From Actinomycetota bacterium (lineage in GTDB: Bacteria > Actinomycetota > Actinomycetes > S36-B12): a stretch of 5,033 bases of DNA. Location: NCBI GenBank assembly GCA_026392575.1, contig JAPLBU010000343.1:1-5033 (forward strand), in the 5' to 3' direction. The translations under genes and the position numbers were made by a program. Shown piece by piece: positions 1 to 5,033 of the stretch. The stretch's first letter is position 1, and each line of letters starts with the position of its first letter. The notes beneath the pieces were generated by a model. That model saw only the letters and a list, made by a program, of their open reading frames with translations, did not search any database and had not been told where the DNA came from.

Positions 1-1364
1 AGATCATCGGGACTGTTCCGGCGGGAGATGCGGCAGATGCCGAGCGCGCGATCCTCGCGGCACGCCGGTCCTTCGATGGCTGGTCAACAACGCCCATCGA
101 GGAGCGTGCGGCGGTGGTCCAGGCGATCGCTGACGGTCTGCGTGAGCGCGAGGCGGAGCTCGCCGAGATGATGGCCAAGGAGGTCGGCACGCCGCTGGCC
201 ATCTCCGTTCGCGTCCAGGTCGGGCTCGCCGCGTCGGTGTTCGAGACGATCGCCGAGGCCGCACTCGAACTTCCGGCGGAGGAGCGGGTGGGCAATTCGC
301 TCATCATCCGGGCCGCCGCAGGCGTGGTCGGCGCCATCACCCCGTGGAACTACCCGCTGTACCAGCTCGCCGCCAAGGTCGGCCCTGCCCTGGCGGCCGG
401 CTGCACCGTCGTCGTCAAGCCGAGCAGCGTTGCGCCGCTGGCGACATTCACCCTCGCGGAGATCGTCGACGGCCTCGGCCTTCCTGCGGGTGTCTTCAAC
501 CTCGTCTCCGGCCGGGGGGCACTGGTGGGCGATGTGCTGTCTTCCCACCCGCAGGTCGACATGGTGAGCCTCACCGGATCCACCGGCGCCGGCGTGCAGG
601 TGGCGAAGTCGGCTGCCGGGACGATCAAGAAGGTCGCGCTCGAGCTGGGTGGCAAGTCGGCGTTCCTGCTGGCGGAGGGCGCTGACCTCGATGCGGCCGT
701 CGGCGCGGCCGTGCGTGGCTGCTTCGTCAACAACGGGCAGACCTGCTCGGCGACGACGCGCCTGATCGTGCCGCGCGCACTGCTCGCCGAGGTGGAGGAG
801 CGCGTCGCCGCAGCCGTCAACGCCTTCACCGTCGGCAACCCCCTTGATCCGACCACGGACCTTGGTCCGGTGGCGTCGGCGGGTCAGTTCCGCTCCGTCA
901 AGGAGTACATCGAGATCGGGATGTCCGAGGGCACGCTGATCGCCGGCGGTCCGGGCGCAGTCGAGGGCCTCGACCGCGGCTACTTCGTCAAGCCCACGGT
1001 GTTCAGCCGACTCGATCCCGGCGCGCGTGTCGTGCAGGAGGAGATCTTCGGACCCGTTCTTGCGATCGTGCCCTACGAGGGCATCGAGCAGGGCATCGCC
1101 ATTGCGAATGACAGCGAGTTCGGCCTGTCGGGTGCAGTGTGGGCGGCCGACATCCCCGAGGCGGTGCGAATCGCCAAGCGGCTGCGTACCGGCCAGGTTG
1201 CGATCAACGGCGGTCGCTTCAATGCTCGTGCGCCGTTCGGCGGTTTCAAGACGTCTGGCGTCGGCCGCGAGCTCGGCCATCACGGGCTGGCGGAGTACTT
1301 CGAGCTGATGAGCCTGCAGTTCCCGTCGGCTGACGATCTCGGCAGCTTCGGGCAGACCGTCTAG
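1..1364 (+). CDS. NAD(P)-dependent aldehyde dehydrogenase, 5' end missing
   Basis: Oxidises an aldehyde to the carboxylic acid with NAD(P)+ in the cytoplasm; the substrate is unknown. The reading frame is open from base 3 (first full codon Ile-Ile-Gly-Thr), so the internal GTG at 114 is not the true start. The window holds 453 residues, and roughly 20-40 N-terminal residues are missing compared with the usual 470-500. Counting from base 3, the visible family signatures are TPWNY with the oxyanion Asn at about 116, VVKPS with the cofactor-binding Lys at about 139, a Gly-rich SLTGSTGAG Rossmann turn, LELGGK with the general-base Glu at about 214, NNGQTCSA with the nucleophile Cys at about 248 (bases 744-746), and EEIFGPV with the ribose-binding Glu at about 347. 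All catalytic residues are present, so it should be active. It overall resembles the broad DhaS/CddD-like aldehyde dehydrogenases of actinobacteria; that subgroup assignment is only an impression. It lies directly upstream of, and probably in one operon with, the histidine phosphatase. Confidence 0.95.
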   Translation, partial: IIGTVPAGDAADAERAILAARRSFDGWSTTPIEERAAVVQAIADGLREREAELAEMMAKEVGTPLAISVRVQVGLAASVFETIAEAALELPAEERVGNSLIIRAAAGVVGAITPWNYPLYQLAAKVGPALAAGCTVVVKPSSVAPLATFTLAEIVDGLGLPAGVFNLVSGRGALVGDVLSSHPQVDMVSLTGSTGAGVQVAKSAAGTIKKVALELGGKSAFLLAEGADLDAAVGAAVRGCFVNNGQTCSATTRLIVPRALLAEVEERVAAAVNAFTVGNPLDPTTDLGPVASAGQFRSVKEYIEIGMSEGTLIAGGPGAVEGLDRGYFVKPTVFSRLDPGARVVQEEIFGPVLAIVPYEGIEQGIAIANDSEFGLSGAVWAADIPEAVRIAKRLRTGQVAINGGRFNARAPFGGFKTSGVGRELGHHGLAEYFELMSLQFPSADDLGSFGQTV

Positions 1365-1982
1365 ATGGACCAGCCCTGCGAGTTCCTCCTGGTTCGGCAT
1401 GCCCGACCGGAGCCTGACGGCACGATGGATCCAGGCCTCGGGGATCTCGGGCGGGAGCAGTCGCGAGCGCTGGTTGAGCATTTGGACGGCGTCGCGATTG
1501 ACGCTGTCTACGCGAGCCACCTGAAGCGAGCGGTGCAGACAGCAGAGCCGCTGGCGGCCCATCGCGGCTTTGAACTCGTGATCGACGAGGGCCTGCGTGA
1601 GTGGGTGTCCAATGCGACCCAGTACGTGGGCACGGAGAACCTCAAGGATCCCAATCGTGCAGAGTCGTTCCGGCAGGGTCGGTTCGAGGACGAGTTCCTG
1701 CCCCCGCACAACGCGGACGAACTCCGCGCGACGATGATCGCGACCGTGCGGCGCATCGGGCTGACCCATCTGGGCGAGCGTGTCGTCGCGGTGAGTCATG
1801 GGGGAGCGTCGAACACCTTCCTTGCGGAGGTCATCGGCAGTCCCCGGCAGTTCTTCTTCAATCCGGGTTACGCGTCGATCTCGCGGGTGCAGATCTGGCC
1901 CGACGGCAGGTTCGTCCTGATGAGCGTTAACGAGCCCACCTCGGCTCGGGACCAAAGGCCTGACTTGCTCCCTGGCGGTTGA
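1365..1982 (+). CDS. Histidine phosphatase family protein (phosphoglycerate mutase-like)
   Basis: A 205-residue, single-domain cytoplasmic protein of the histidine phosphatase superfamily (branch 1), which removes or transfers phosphate through a phospho-His intermediate. The N-terminal LLVRHARPE motif gives Arg11 and the nucleophile His12; Arg55 in SHLKRAVQTAEPLA is the second phosphate-pocket Arg; Glu79 in LREW is the likely general acid; His145 in VAVSHGG is the second catalytic His. The end (about 166-175, NPGYASISRV) matches the usual C-terminal strand region. The catalytic set is complete, so it is probably an active phosphatase or mutase, but the substrate cannot be inferred. The ATG follows the aldehyde dehydrogenase TAG with no intervening base and without a good Shine-Dalgarno sequence, pointing to translational coupling. 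Its TGA is shared with a -35-like box for the next gene. Phosphatases of this type are not a normal part of oxygenase pathways, so its role here is open. Confidence 0.9.
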   Translation: MDQPCEFLLVRHARPEPDGTMDPGLGDLGREQSRALVEHLDGVAIDAVYASHLKRAVQTAEPLAAHRGFELVIDEGLREWVSNATQYVGTENLKDPNRAESFRQGRFEDEFLPPHNADELRATMIATVRRIGLTHLGERVVAVSHGGASNTFLAEVIGSPRQFFFNPGYASISRVQIWPDGRFVLMSVNEPTSARDQRPDLLPGG

Positions 1983-2007
1983 CGGGGACTCCTCCATGAC
2001 CCAAAGT
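1979..2007 (+). promoter_or_regulatory. Predicted sigma-70-type promoter for Rieske gene A
   Basis: A TTGACG hexamer (1979-1984) overlaps the stop codon of the phosphatase gene. A 17-base spacer leads to a weak -10 candidate CAAAGT (2002-2007). The -10 alone is poor, but the arrangement repeats with identical spacing in front of gene B, where the -35 is a perfect TTGACA. That shared geometry is the main support. The transcription start would fall near 2014, inside the inverted repeat. Confidence 0.5.
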
Positions 2008-2024
2008 TGTATAGATAACTTTGG
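2001..2024. promoter_or_regulatory. Operator-like inverted repeat upstream of Rieske gene A
   Basis: Perfect 8-bp arms CCAAAGTT and AACTTTGG flank an 8-base centre, GTATAGAT. The AT-rich core AGTTGTATAGATAACT (2005-2020) stands out against GC-rich surroundings. The same 24-bp element, identical at 20 of 24 positions, lies at 3337-3360 before gene B. It overlaps the predicted -10 and start site, which suits a repressor. The centre fits GT-N4-A(C/T), similar to GntR-family operators; this family assignment is an inference. Confidence 0.65.
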
Positions 2025-2032
2025 ATCGCATT

Positions 2033-2038
2033 GAGGAG
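2033..2038 (+). promoter_or_regulatory. Ribosome binding site fixing the ATG start of Rieske gene A
   Basis: GAGGAG lies four bases before the ATG at 2043. An in-frame TTG at 2031 would extend the protein by four residues, but it overlaps this site and has no Shine-Dalgarno of its own, so the ATG is preferred. Confidence 0.75.
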
Positions 2039-2042
2039 CGAC

Positions 2043-3302
2043 ATGACCGAGCTGATCGCCGAAGACCAGGACCTCGAGCTGGAGCGCGAGGTCCCGCAGT
2101 GGCTGCGGTGCGATGTCCTCGACGGTGAGGCCCGCGAGCAGGCGATGGACATGATGCGCCGGTTGACGGTGAACCTGCGCAACCAGACCACCGATCAGGC
2201 GGCCTCCACGCTGGAGGAGCCGATCGACAACTACCTCGACCCGGATGTCTTCAAGTCCGAGGTCGACCTGATCTTCAAGCGCATCCCGCTTCCGCTGGCG
2301 CTGTCGGCGGAACTGCCGGAGAAGAACTCGTACAAGGCAATCGAGGCGGTCGGCGTTCCCGTCGTCATGACGCGCGATGCCAAGGGCGAGGCGCACGCGA
2401 TGCTCAACGTGTGCCGGCACCGCGGCGCGCTGCTGTGCGAGGGGCGCGGCTCCGCGCGGGCGCTGACCTGCCCGTACCACGCGTGGTCATTCAGCATGGA
2501 CGGCGGCGAGCTCAAGGGTGTCTACGGGGAATCGACCTTCGGCGACTTCGACAAGTCCGAGCGTGGGCTGATCGAGCTGCCCTGTGTGGAGAGGCACGGC
2601 GTCATATTCGTCTGCCTGACCCCAGGACTGGCGATGGACATCGACTCATGGCTCGGAGATTGGGGTCCGCAGCTGGCCTCCCTCAAGCTCGACGAGTGCC
2701 ACGTGTTCTCGTCGCGCATGATGCCCGGACCGAACTGGAAGGCCACAATCGAGGGCTACCTTGAGGCCTACCACTTCGCGGCGACCCACCCCAACACGGT
2801 GTTCGCGGTGAACCACGGCAACACGATGGTGTTCGACGGCTTCGGTCCGCACGAGCGCCTCGGCTTCGCGCTTCGGACGATCGACGACGTGGCGGACGGG
2901 CCCGAGGAGGCATGGGATCCCTCGCACCATGTCGGCGCGATCTTCTGGACGTTCCCGGGCTTCTCCATCGCGGGTGGCTGGCGTCAGCGCATGACCGTCG
3001 CGTTGTGCCTGCCCACGGGCAAGGTTGACGAGTCGATCACCGAACATCGCATCGTCGTGCGGCATGCGATCAACGAGACCGTCCAGCACGATCTCGAGGT
3101 CATGCGTGACTGGTTCTACGACGTCGTCTACAACGAGGACTACCTGACGCAGTACGGCGTCCAGAAGGGGGTGGCCGCCACCGGTGGGCACACGCAGGTC
3201 TTCGGCCGCAACGAGATCGGCGTGCAGTATCTCCACCAGACGATCAACCGACTGATCGACGAGAACTACCAGGAGGGGTACGCCAGGCCCCGGGTCGTCT
3301 AG
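2043..3302 (+). CDS. Rieske non-heme iron oxygenase, alpha subunit (paralog A)
   Basis: A 419-residue oxygenase component that uses O2 and electrons from a separate reductase to hydroxylate or dealkylate an organic substrate. Residues about 1-77 form a mostly helical N-terminal extension. The Rieske domain covers about 78-190, with cluster ligands Cys124-x-His126 and Cys143-x2-His146 (16 residues between the pairs; CPYHAW motif). The C-terminal catalytic domain (about 200-419) shows NWK, then Glu241-x2-His244-x4-His249, and a late Asp366 in NEDYLTQYGVQKG as the third iron ligand. Glu241 sits where most ring-hydroxylating dioxygenases have the bridging Asp. Glu here and the CPYHAW motif recall carnitine/choline/betaine-type Rieske monooxygenases more than naphthalene-type dioxygenases; common annotation would be 'aromatic ring-hydroxylating dioxygenase subunit alpha'. 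No beta subunit is adjacent, which fits an alpha-only enzyme. It is followed by close paralog B. Substrate unknown. Confidence 0.95.
   Translation: MTELIAEDQDLELEREVPQWLRCDVLDGEAREQAMDMMRRLTVNLRNQTTDQAASTLEEPIDNYLDPDVFKSEVDLIFKRIPLPLALSAELPEKNSYKAIEAVGVPVVMTRDAKGEAHAMLNVCRHRGALLCEGRGSARALTCPYHAWSFSMDGGELKGVYGESTFGDFDKSERGLIELPCVERHGVIFVCLTPGLAMDIDSWLGDWGPQLASLKLDECHVFSSRMMPGPNWKATIEGYLEAYHFAATHPNTVFAVNHGNTMVFDGFGPHERLGFALRTIDDVADGPEEAWDPSHHVGAIFWTFPGFSIAGGWRQRMTVALCLPTGKVDESITEHRIVVRHAINETVQHDLEVMRDWFYDVVYNEDYLTQYGVQKGVAATGGHTQVFGRNEIGVQYLHQTINRLIDENYQEGYARPRVV
2521..2563 (+). repeat. Near-identical patch shared with 3873-3915
   Basis: This stretch of gene A matches 3873-3915 of gene B with two mismatches in 43 bases, both at third codon positions. 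It encodes YGESTFGDFDKSER in both proteins. Another patch, 2310-2338 versus 3662-3690 (29 bases encoding ELPEKNSYKA), is identical. These are traces of the tandem gene duplication, not a mobile element. Confidence 0.75.
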
Positions 3303-3314
3303 AGCGGGATTGCA

Positions 3315-3343
3315 TTGACATCCGATAGTCGGCAGACCATAGT
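3315..3343 (+). promoter_or_regulatory. Predicted sigma-70-type promoter for Rieske gene B
   Basis: A perfect -35 TTGACA (3315-3320), a 17-base spacer and a -10 candidate CATAGT (3338-3343, four of six consensus bases). The spacer contains a small palindrome, CCGA-TAG-TCGG (3322-3332). The start site would be near 3350, inside the inverted repeat, leaving a GC-rich leader of about 57 bases. The gene can therefore be transcribed independently of gene A. Confidence 0.6.
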
Positions 3344-3360
3344 TGTGTAGACAACTTCGG
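3337..3360. promoter_or_regulatory. Operator-like inverted repeat upstream of Rieske gene B
   Basis: Perfect 6-bp arms AGTTGT (3341-3346) and ACAACT (3351-3356) around GTAG, with outer CC and GG also matching. It aligns without gaps to 2001-2024, differing only at positions 4, 11, 16 and 22. It overlaps the predicted -10 and start site and begins 22 bases after the first base of the -35, exactly as before gene A. The symmetric core GT-N-TA-N-AC is typical of several GntR-type operators; no regulator gene is in the window. Confidence 0.65.
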
Positions 3361-3394
3361 GGCGCTGCCGGCTGGCCGGGCCCTGCCGATCTCC

Positions 3395-3400
3395 GAGGAG
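3395..3400 (+). promoter_or_regulatory. Ribosome binding site fixing the GTG start of Rieske gene B
   Basis: GAGGAG lies six bases before the GTG at 3407. No in-frame ATG occurs near the expected N-terminus, and the GTG gives a protein matching paralog A in length, so GTG is the likely start. Confidence 0.8.
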
Positions 3401-3406
3401 TTCCCC

Positions 3407-4660
3407 GTGGCCGACGTCGCCGAGAAGCTTGATCCCGAGGTCCTGCCGGAGTACATCCCGAGCGCAGTTCTCGATGGCGAGGCTCGCGAAGAGGCCGTCC
3501 GCATGATGCTGCGGCTGGCCGAGCATGTGCGGAACAAGACGACCGATCAGGCCGACGCCAACTGGCAGGAGCCGGTCGAGAACTACGCCGACGAGGAGCT
3601 CTTCCGCGTAGAGGTCGAGACCCTGTTCAAGCGGATCCCGCTGCCGTTGGCGCTGTCATGCGAACTGCCGGAGAAGAACTCGTACAAGGCGATTGAGGTC
3701 GTGGGTGTGCCGGTGGTGCTCACGCGCGACGCCAAGGGCGAGGTGCACGCGATGCTCAATGTGTGCCGCCATCGCGGTGCCCTCATCTGCGGCGAAGGCA
3801 CAGGCACCTCCCGGGCGCTCACCTGCCCGTACCACGCCTGGTCGTACGGCATGGATGGCGAACTCCGGGGCATCTACGGGGAATCGACGTTCGGCGACTT
3901 CGACAAGTCGGAGCGCAATCTCATTCAGCTGCCCGTCGTTGAGGCCGCCGGGCTCATCTTCGTCTGCCTGACCCCTGGCCTGGAGATTGACATCGAGAGC
4001 TGGCTCGGTGACTTCACCCCGGTGCTCGAGGCACTCAAGCTCGATGAGCTGCACCTGTTCTCGTCGCGCATGATGCCGGGCCCGAACTGGAAAGTCGTGA
4101 TCGAGGGCTACCTCGAGGGATACCACTTCGCCTCGCTCCACCCGAACACGGTCTTCAAGACGAATCTGTCGAACACCGCCATCTTCGACGGCTTCGGTGC
4201 ACACGAGCGGGTCGCCTTCGCCCTGCGCAACCTTGAGGGCCATATGAATGGCGGCGCCGAGGTCGAGACGCTGGACCCGTCGGCCAACGTCGGCGCGATC
4301 ATCTGGCTGTTCCCCGGGATGGCATTCGCCGGTGCGTGGCGTGAGCGGATGACCTGCTCGCTGGTCCTGCCGACCACCAGCGTCGGGGCGTCGATGACCG
4401 AGCAGCGGGTCTTCACGCGCCAGCCCGTCACGGACGAGAACCGCGAGGATCTTGAGGTCTTCCGGGACTTCTTCTACGACGTCACCTATGGCGAGGACTA
4501 CATCACCGGCTACGGCGTCCAGAAGGGCGTCGCCAATGTCGGCGGCACCACCCAGATCTACGGCCGTAACGAGCCGGGGGTCCAGTACCTCCACCAGACG
4601 ATCAACCGCCTGATGGCCGAGAACCACCGCGACGGCGATCCGGAGCCTCGCAGGGCCTGA
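3407..4660 (+). CDS. Rieske non-heme iron oxygenase, alpha subunit (paralog B)
   Basis: A 417-residue protein, colinear with paralog A and by eye roughly 60-65% identical to it, with the first 20 or so residues unrelated in detail. The Rieske domain begins near residue 74 and carries Cys120-x-His122 and Cys140-x2-His143 (17 residues between the pairs, one more than in A). The catalytic domain has Glu237-x2-His240-x4-His245 and Asp364 in GEDYITGYGVQKG, so both metal centres are complete and Glu again replaces the bridging Asp. Differences from A concentrate in the stretch after the His pair (about 250-340, for example KTNLSNTAIF versus AVNHGNTMVF, and a longer loop at about 270-285), a region that lines the active site in this family; the two may prefer different substrates or form mixed trimers. 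It has its own promoter and operator-like site. No beta subunit, ferredoxin or reductase follows. Substrate unknown. Confidence 0.95.
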   Translation: MADVAEKLDPEVLPEYIPSAVLDGEAREEAVRMMLRLAEHVRNKTTDQADANWQEPVENYADEELFRVEVETLFKRIPLPLALSCELPEKNSYKAIEVVGVPVVLTRDAKGEVHAMLNVCRHRGALICGEGTGTSRALTCPYHAWSYGMDGELRGIYGESTFGDFDKSERNLIQLPVVEAAGLIFVCLTPGLEIDIESWLGDFTPVLEALKLDELHLFSSRMMPGPNWKVVIEGYLEGYHFASLHPNTVFKTNLSNTAIFDGFGAHERVAFALRNLEGHMNGGAEVETLDPSANVGAIIWLFPGMAFAGAWRERMTCSLVLPTTSVGASMTEQRVFTRQPVTDENREDLEVFRDFFYDVTYGEDYITGYGVQKGVANVGGTTQIYGRNEPGVQYLHQTINRLMAENHRDGDPEPRRA

Positions 4661-4704
4661 CCCCGGGTCGGGAGAAGCTAGGACGACCAATTTTCCGGTT
4701 TCCA

Positions 4705-4733
4705 TTGACGGACTCAAGTAACTGGTGTGTGAT
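4705..4733 (+). promoter_or_regulatory. Possible promoter for the short-chain dehydrogenase gene
   Basis: TTGACG (4705-4710), a 17-base spacer and TGTGAT (4728-4733, four of six consensus bases). An AT-rich tract just upstream (4689-4702) contrasts with the GC-rich surroundings. The 24-bp inverted repeat seen before both Rieske genes is absent, so control would differ. Confidence 0.4.
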
Positions 4734-4744
4734 GTCGGCACGAC

Positions 4745-4763
4745 GGTGACCCGTAAGGGCACC
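4745..4763 (+). other. Small imperfect hairpin in the leader of the dehydrogenase gene
   Basis: GGTG-A-CCC pairs with GGG-CACC around a GTAA loop, with a single bulged A. It sits about 10 bases before the ribosome binding site. It could influence translation, or be a chance structure in GC-rich DNA. It has no U-tract, so it is not a terminator. Confidence 0.25.
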
Positions 4764-4773
4764 CCTAATCAGC

Positions 4774-4778
4774 AGGAG
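4774..4778 (+). promoter_or_regulatory. Ribosome binding site of the short-chain dehydrogenase gene
   Basis: AGGAG, five bases before the ATG at 4784; it supports that start. Confidence 0.75.
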
Positions 4779-4783
4779 TCCCC

Positions 4784-5033
4784 ATGGCAGGTTCGCTCGA
4801 CGGCAAGATTGCGGTCATCACCGCTGGCAGCACGGGCATTGGCTTCGGCATCGCCAAGGCGTTCGTCGCCGAAGGCGCCTCCGTGGTGCTGGGAAACCGC
4901 TCCGAGGAGAAGGGCGCCTATGCGCTCGAGCGCCTTGCCGTTGGTGATCGCGCCGTCTTCAAGGCGACTGATGCCCTCGTGCGCGGCGAAGTGGACGCCC
5001 TCGTCGACTTCGCCGTCGCTCACTACGGCACCA
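4784..5033 (+). CDS. Short-chain dehydrogenase/reductase (SDR), 3' end missing
   Basis: The first 83 residues of an NAD(P)-dependent oxidoreductase of the classical SDR type (full length usually about 250); the rest lies beyond the window. The start MAGSLDGKIAVIT leads into the dinucleotide-binding motif T13-A-G-S-T-G-I-G20, a variant of TGxxxGxG with Ala in place of the first Gly. The second strand ends LGNRSEEKG, with no acidic residue in the position typical of NAD-specific members, which leans towards NADP(H); this is a weak inference. The conserved Asp of the adenine pocket appears in KATDALVRGEVD at about residue 62. The catalytic Ser, Tyr and Lys are not in view. Next to oxygenases and an aldehyde dehydrogenase, it may oxidise an alcohol or diol intermediate or reduce a ketone of the same pathway. 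Confidence 0.9.
   Translation, partial: MAGSLDGKIAVITAGSTGIGFGIAKAFVAEGASVVLGNRSEEKGAYALERLAVGDRAVFKATDALVRGEVDALVDFAVAHYGT

Noticed and set aside
114..116. GTG at 114 as the start of the aldehyde dehydrogenase
   Set aside because: The frame is open and family-like from base 3 (IIGTVPAGDAADAERAI), so the gene begins upstream of the window.
1925..1932. Perfect 8-bp palindrome CGTTAACG
   Set aside because: It lies within coding sequence, is short, is not repeated near other genes, and has no promoter next to it.
2031..2033. TTG as the start of Rieske gene A
   Set aside because: It overlaps the GAGGAG ribosome binding site that correctly serves the ATG at 2043.
84..2480. A 798-codon open frame on the minus strand
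   Set aside because: It runs antisense across three well-supported genes and two gene junctions, its translation is rich in Arg, Asp, His and Leu with no recognisable domain, and long antisense frames are common in GC-rich DNA.
4659..4669. GACCC-C-GGGTC as a terminator after Rieske gene B
   Set aside because: The loop would be a single base and no T-run follows, so it cannot be called an intrinsic terminator.
3656..4762. A 368-codon minus-strand frame over Rieske gene B
   Set aside because: It is the codon-phase mirror of a clear Rieske gene; a similar composition appears in the antisense frame over gene A, as expected from paralogous shadow frames.

Overview
The window is a 5 kb stretch of GC-rich, tightly packed DNA. 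Every gene is on the + strand. Codon bias, a GTG start, TTGAC-type -35 boxes and AGGAG ribosome binding sites suggest a high-GC actinobacterium; no gene here fixes the genus. The content looks like part of a catabolic locus, that is, oxidation of an organic substrate by oxygenase, alcohol dehydrogenase and aldehyde dehydrogenase steps. The substrate cannot be read from the sequence.

Layout: (1) 1-1364, an NAD(P)-dependent aldehyde dehydrogenase missing only its first few dozen residues. (2) 1365-1982, a histidine phosphatase (phosphoglycerate mutase-like) whose ATG directly follows the dehydrogenase stop codon, so the two are one transcription unit. (3) 1979-2042, a short control region with a -35-like TTGACG and a 24-bp inverted repeat. 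(4) 2043-3302, a Rieske non-heme iron oxygenase alpha subunit (paralog A). (5) 3303-3406, a second control region carrying the same -35/inverted-repeat arrangement. (6) 3407-4660, a second Rieske oxygenase alpha subunit (paralog B), close in sequence to A. (7) 4661-4783, a third intergenic region with a TTGACG box but no copy of the inverted repeat. (8) 4784-5033, the start of a short-chain dehydrogenase/reductase that runs off the window.

The most interesting point is the duplicated oxygenase together with its control module. Both copies keep the Rieske and mononuclear iron ligands, and both use Glu in place of the usual bridging Asp. Each copy sits behind a 24-bp operator-like inverted repeat (20 of 24 positions shared) at exactly the same distance from a TTGAC box. 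This suggests that one repressor, perhaps GntR-like, controls both genes. No oxygenase beta subunit, ferredoxin, reductase or regulator gene is visible, so electron-transfer partners and the regulator must be encoded elsewhere. No RNA gene, CRISPR array, insertion sequence or clear terminator was seen.
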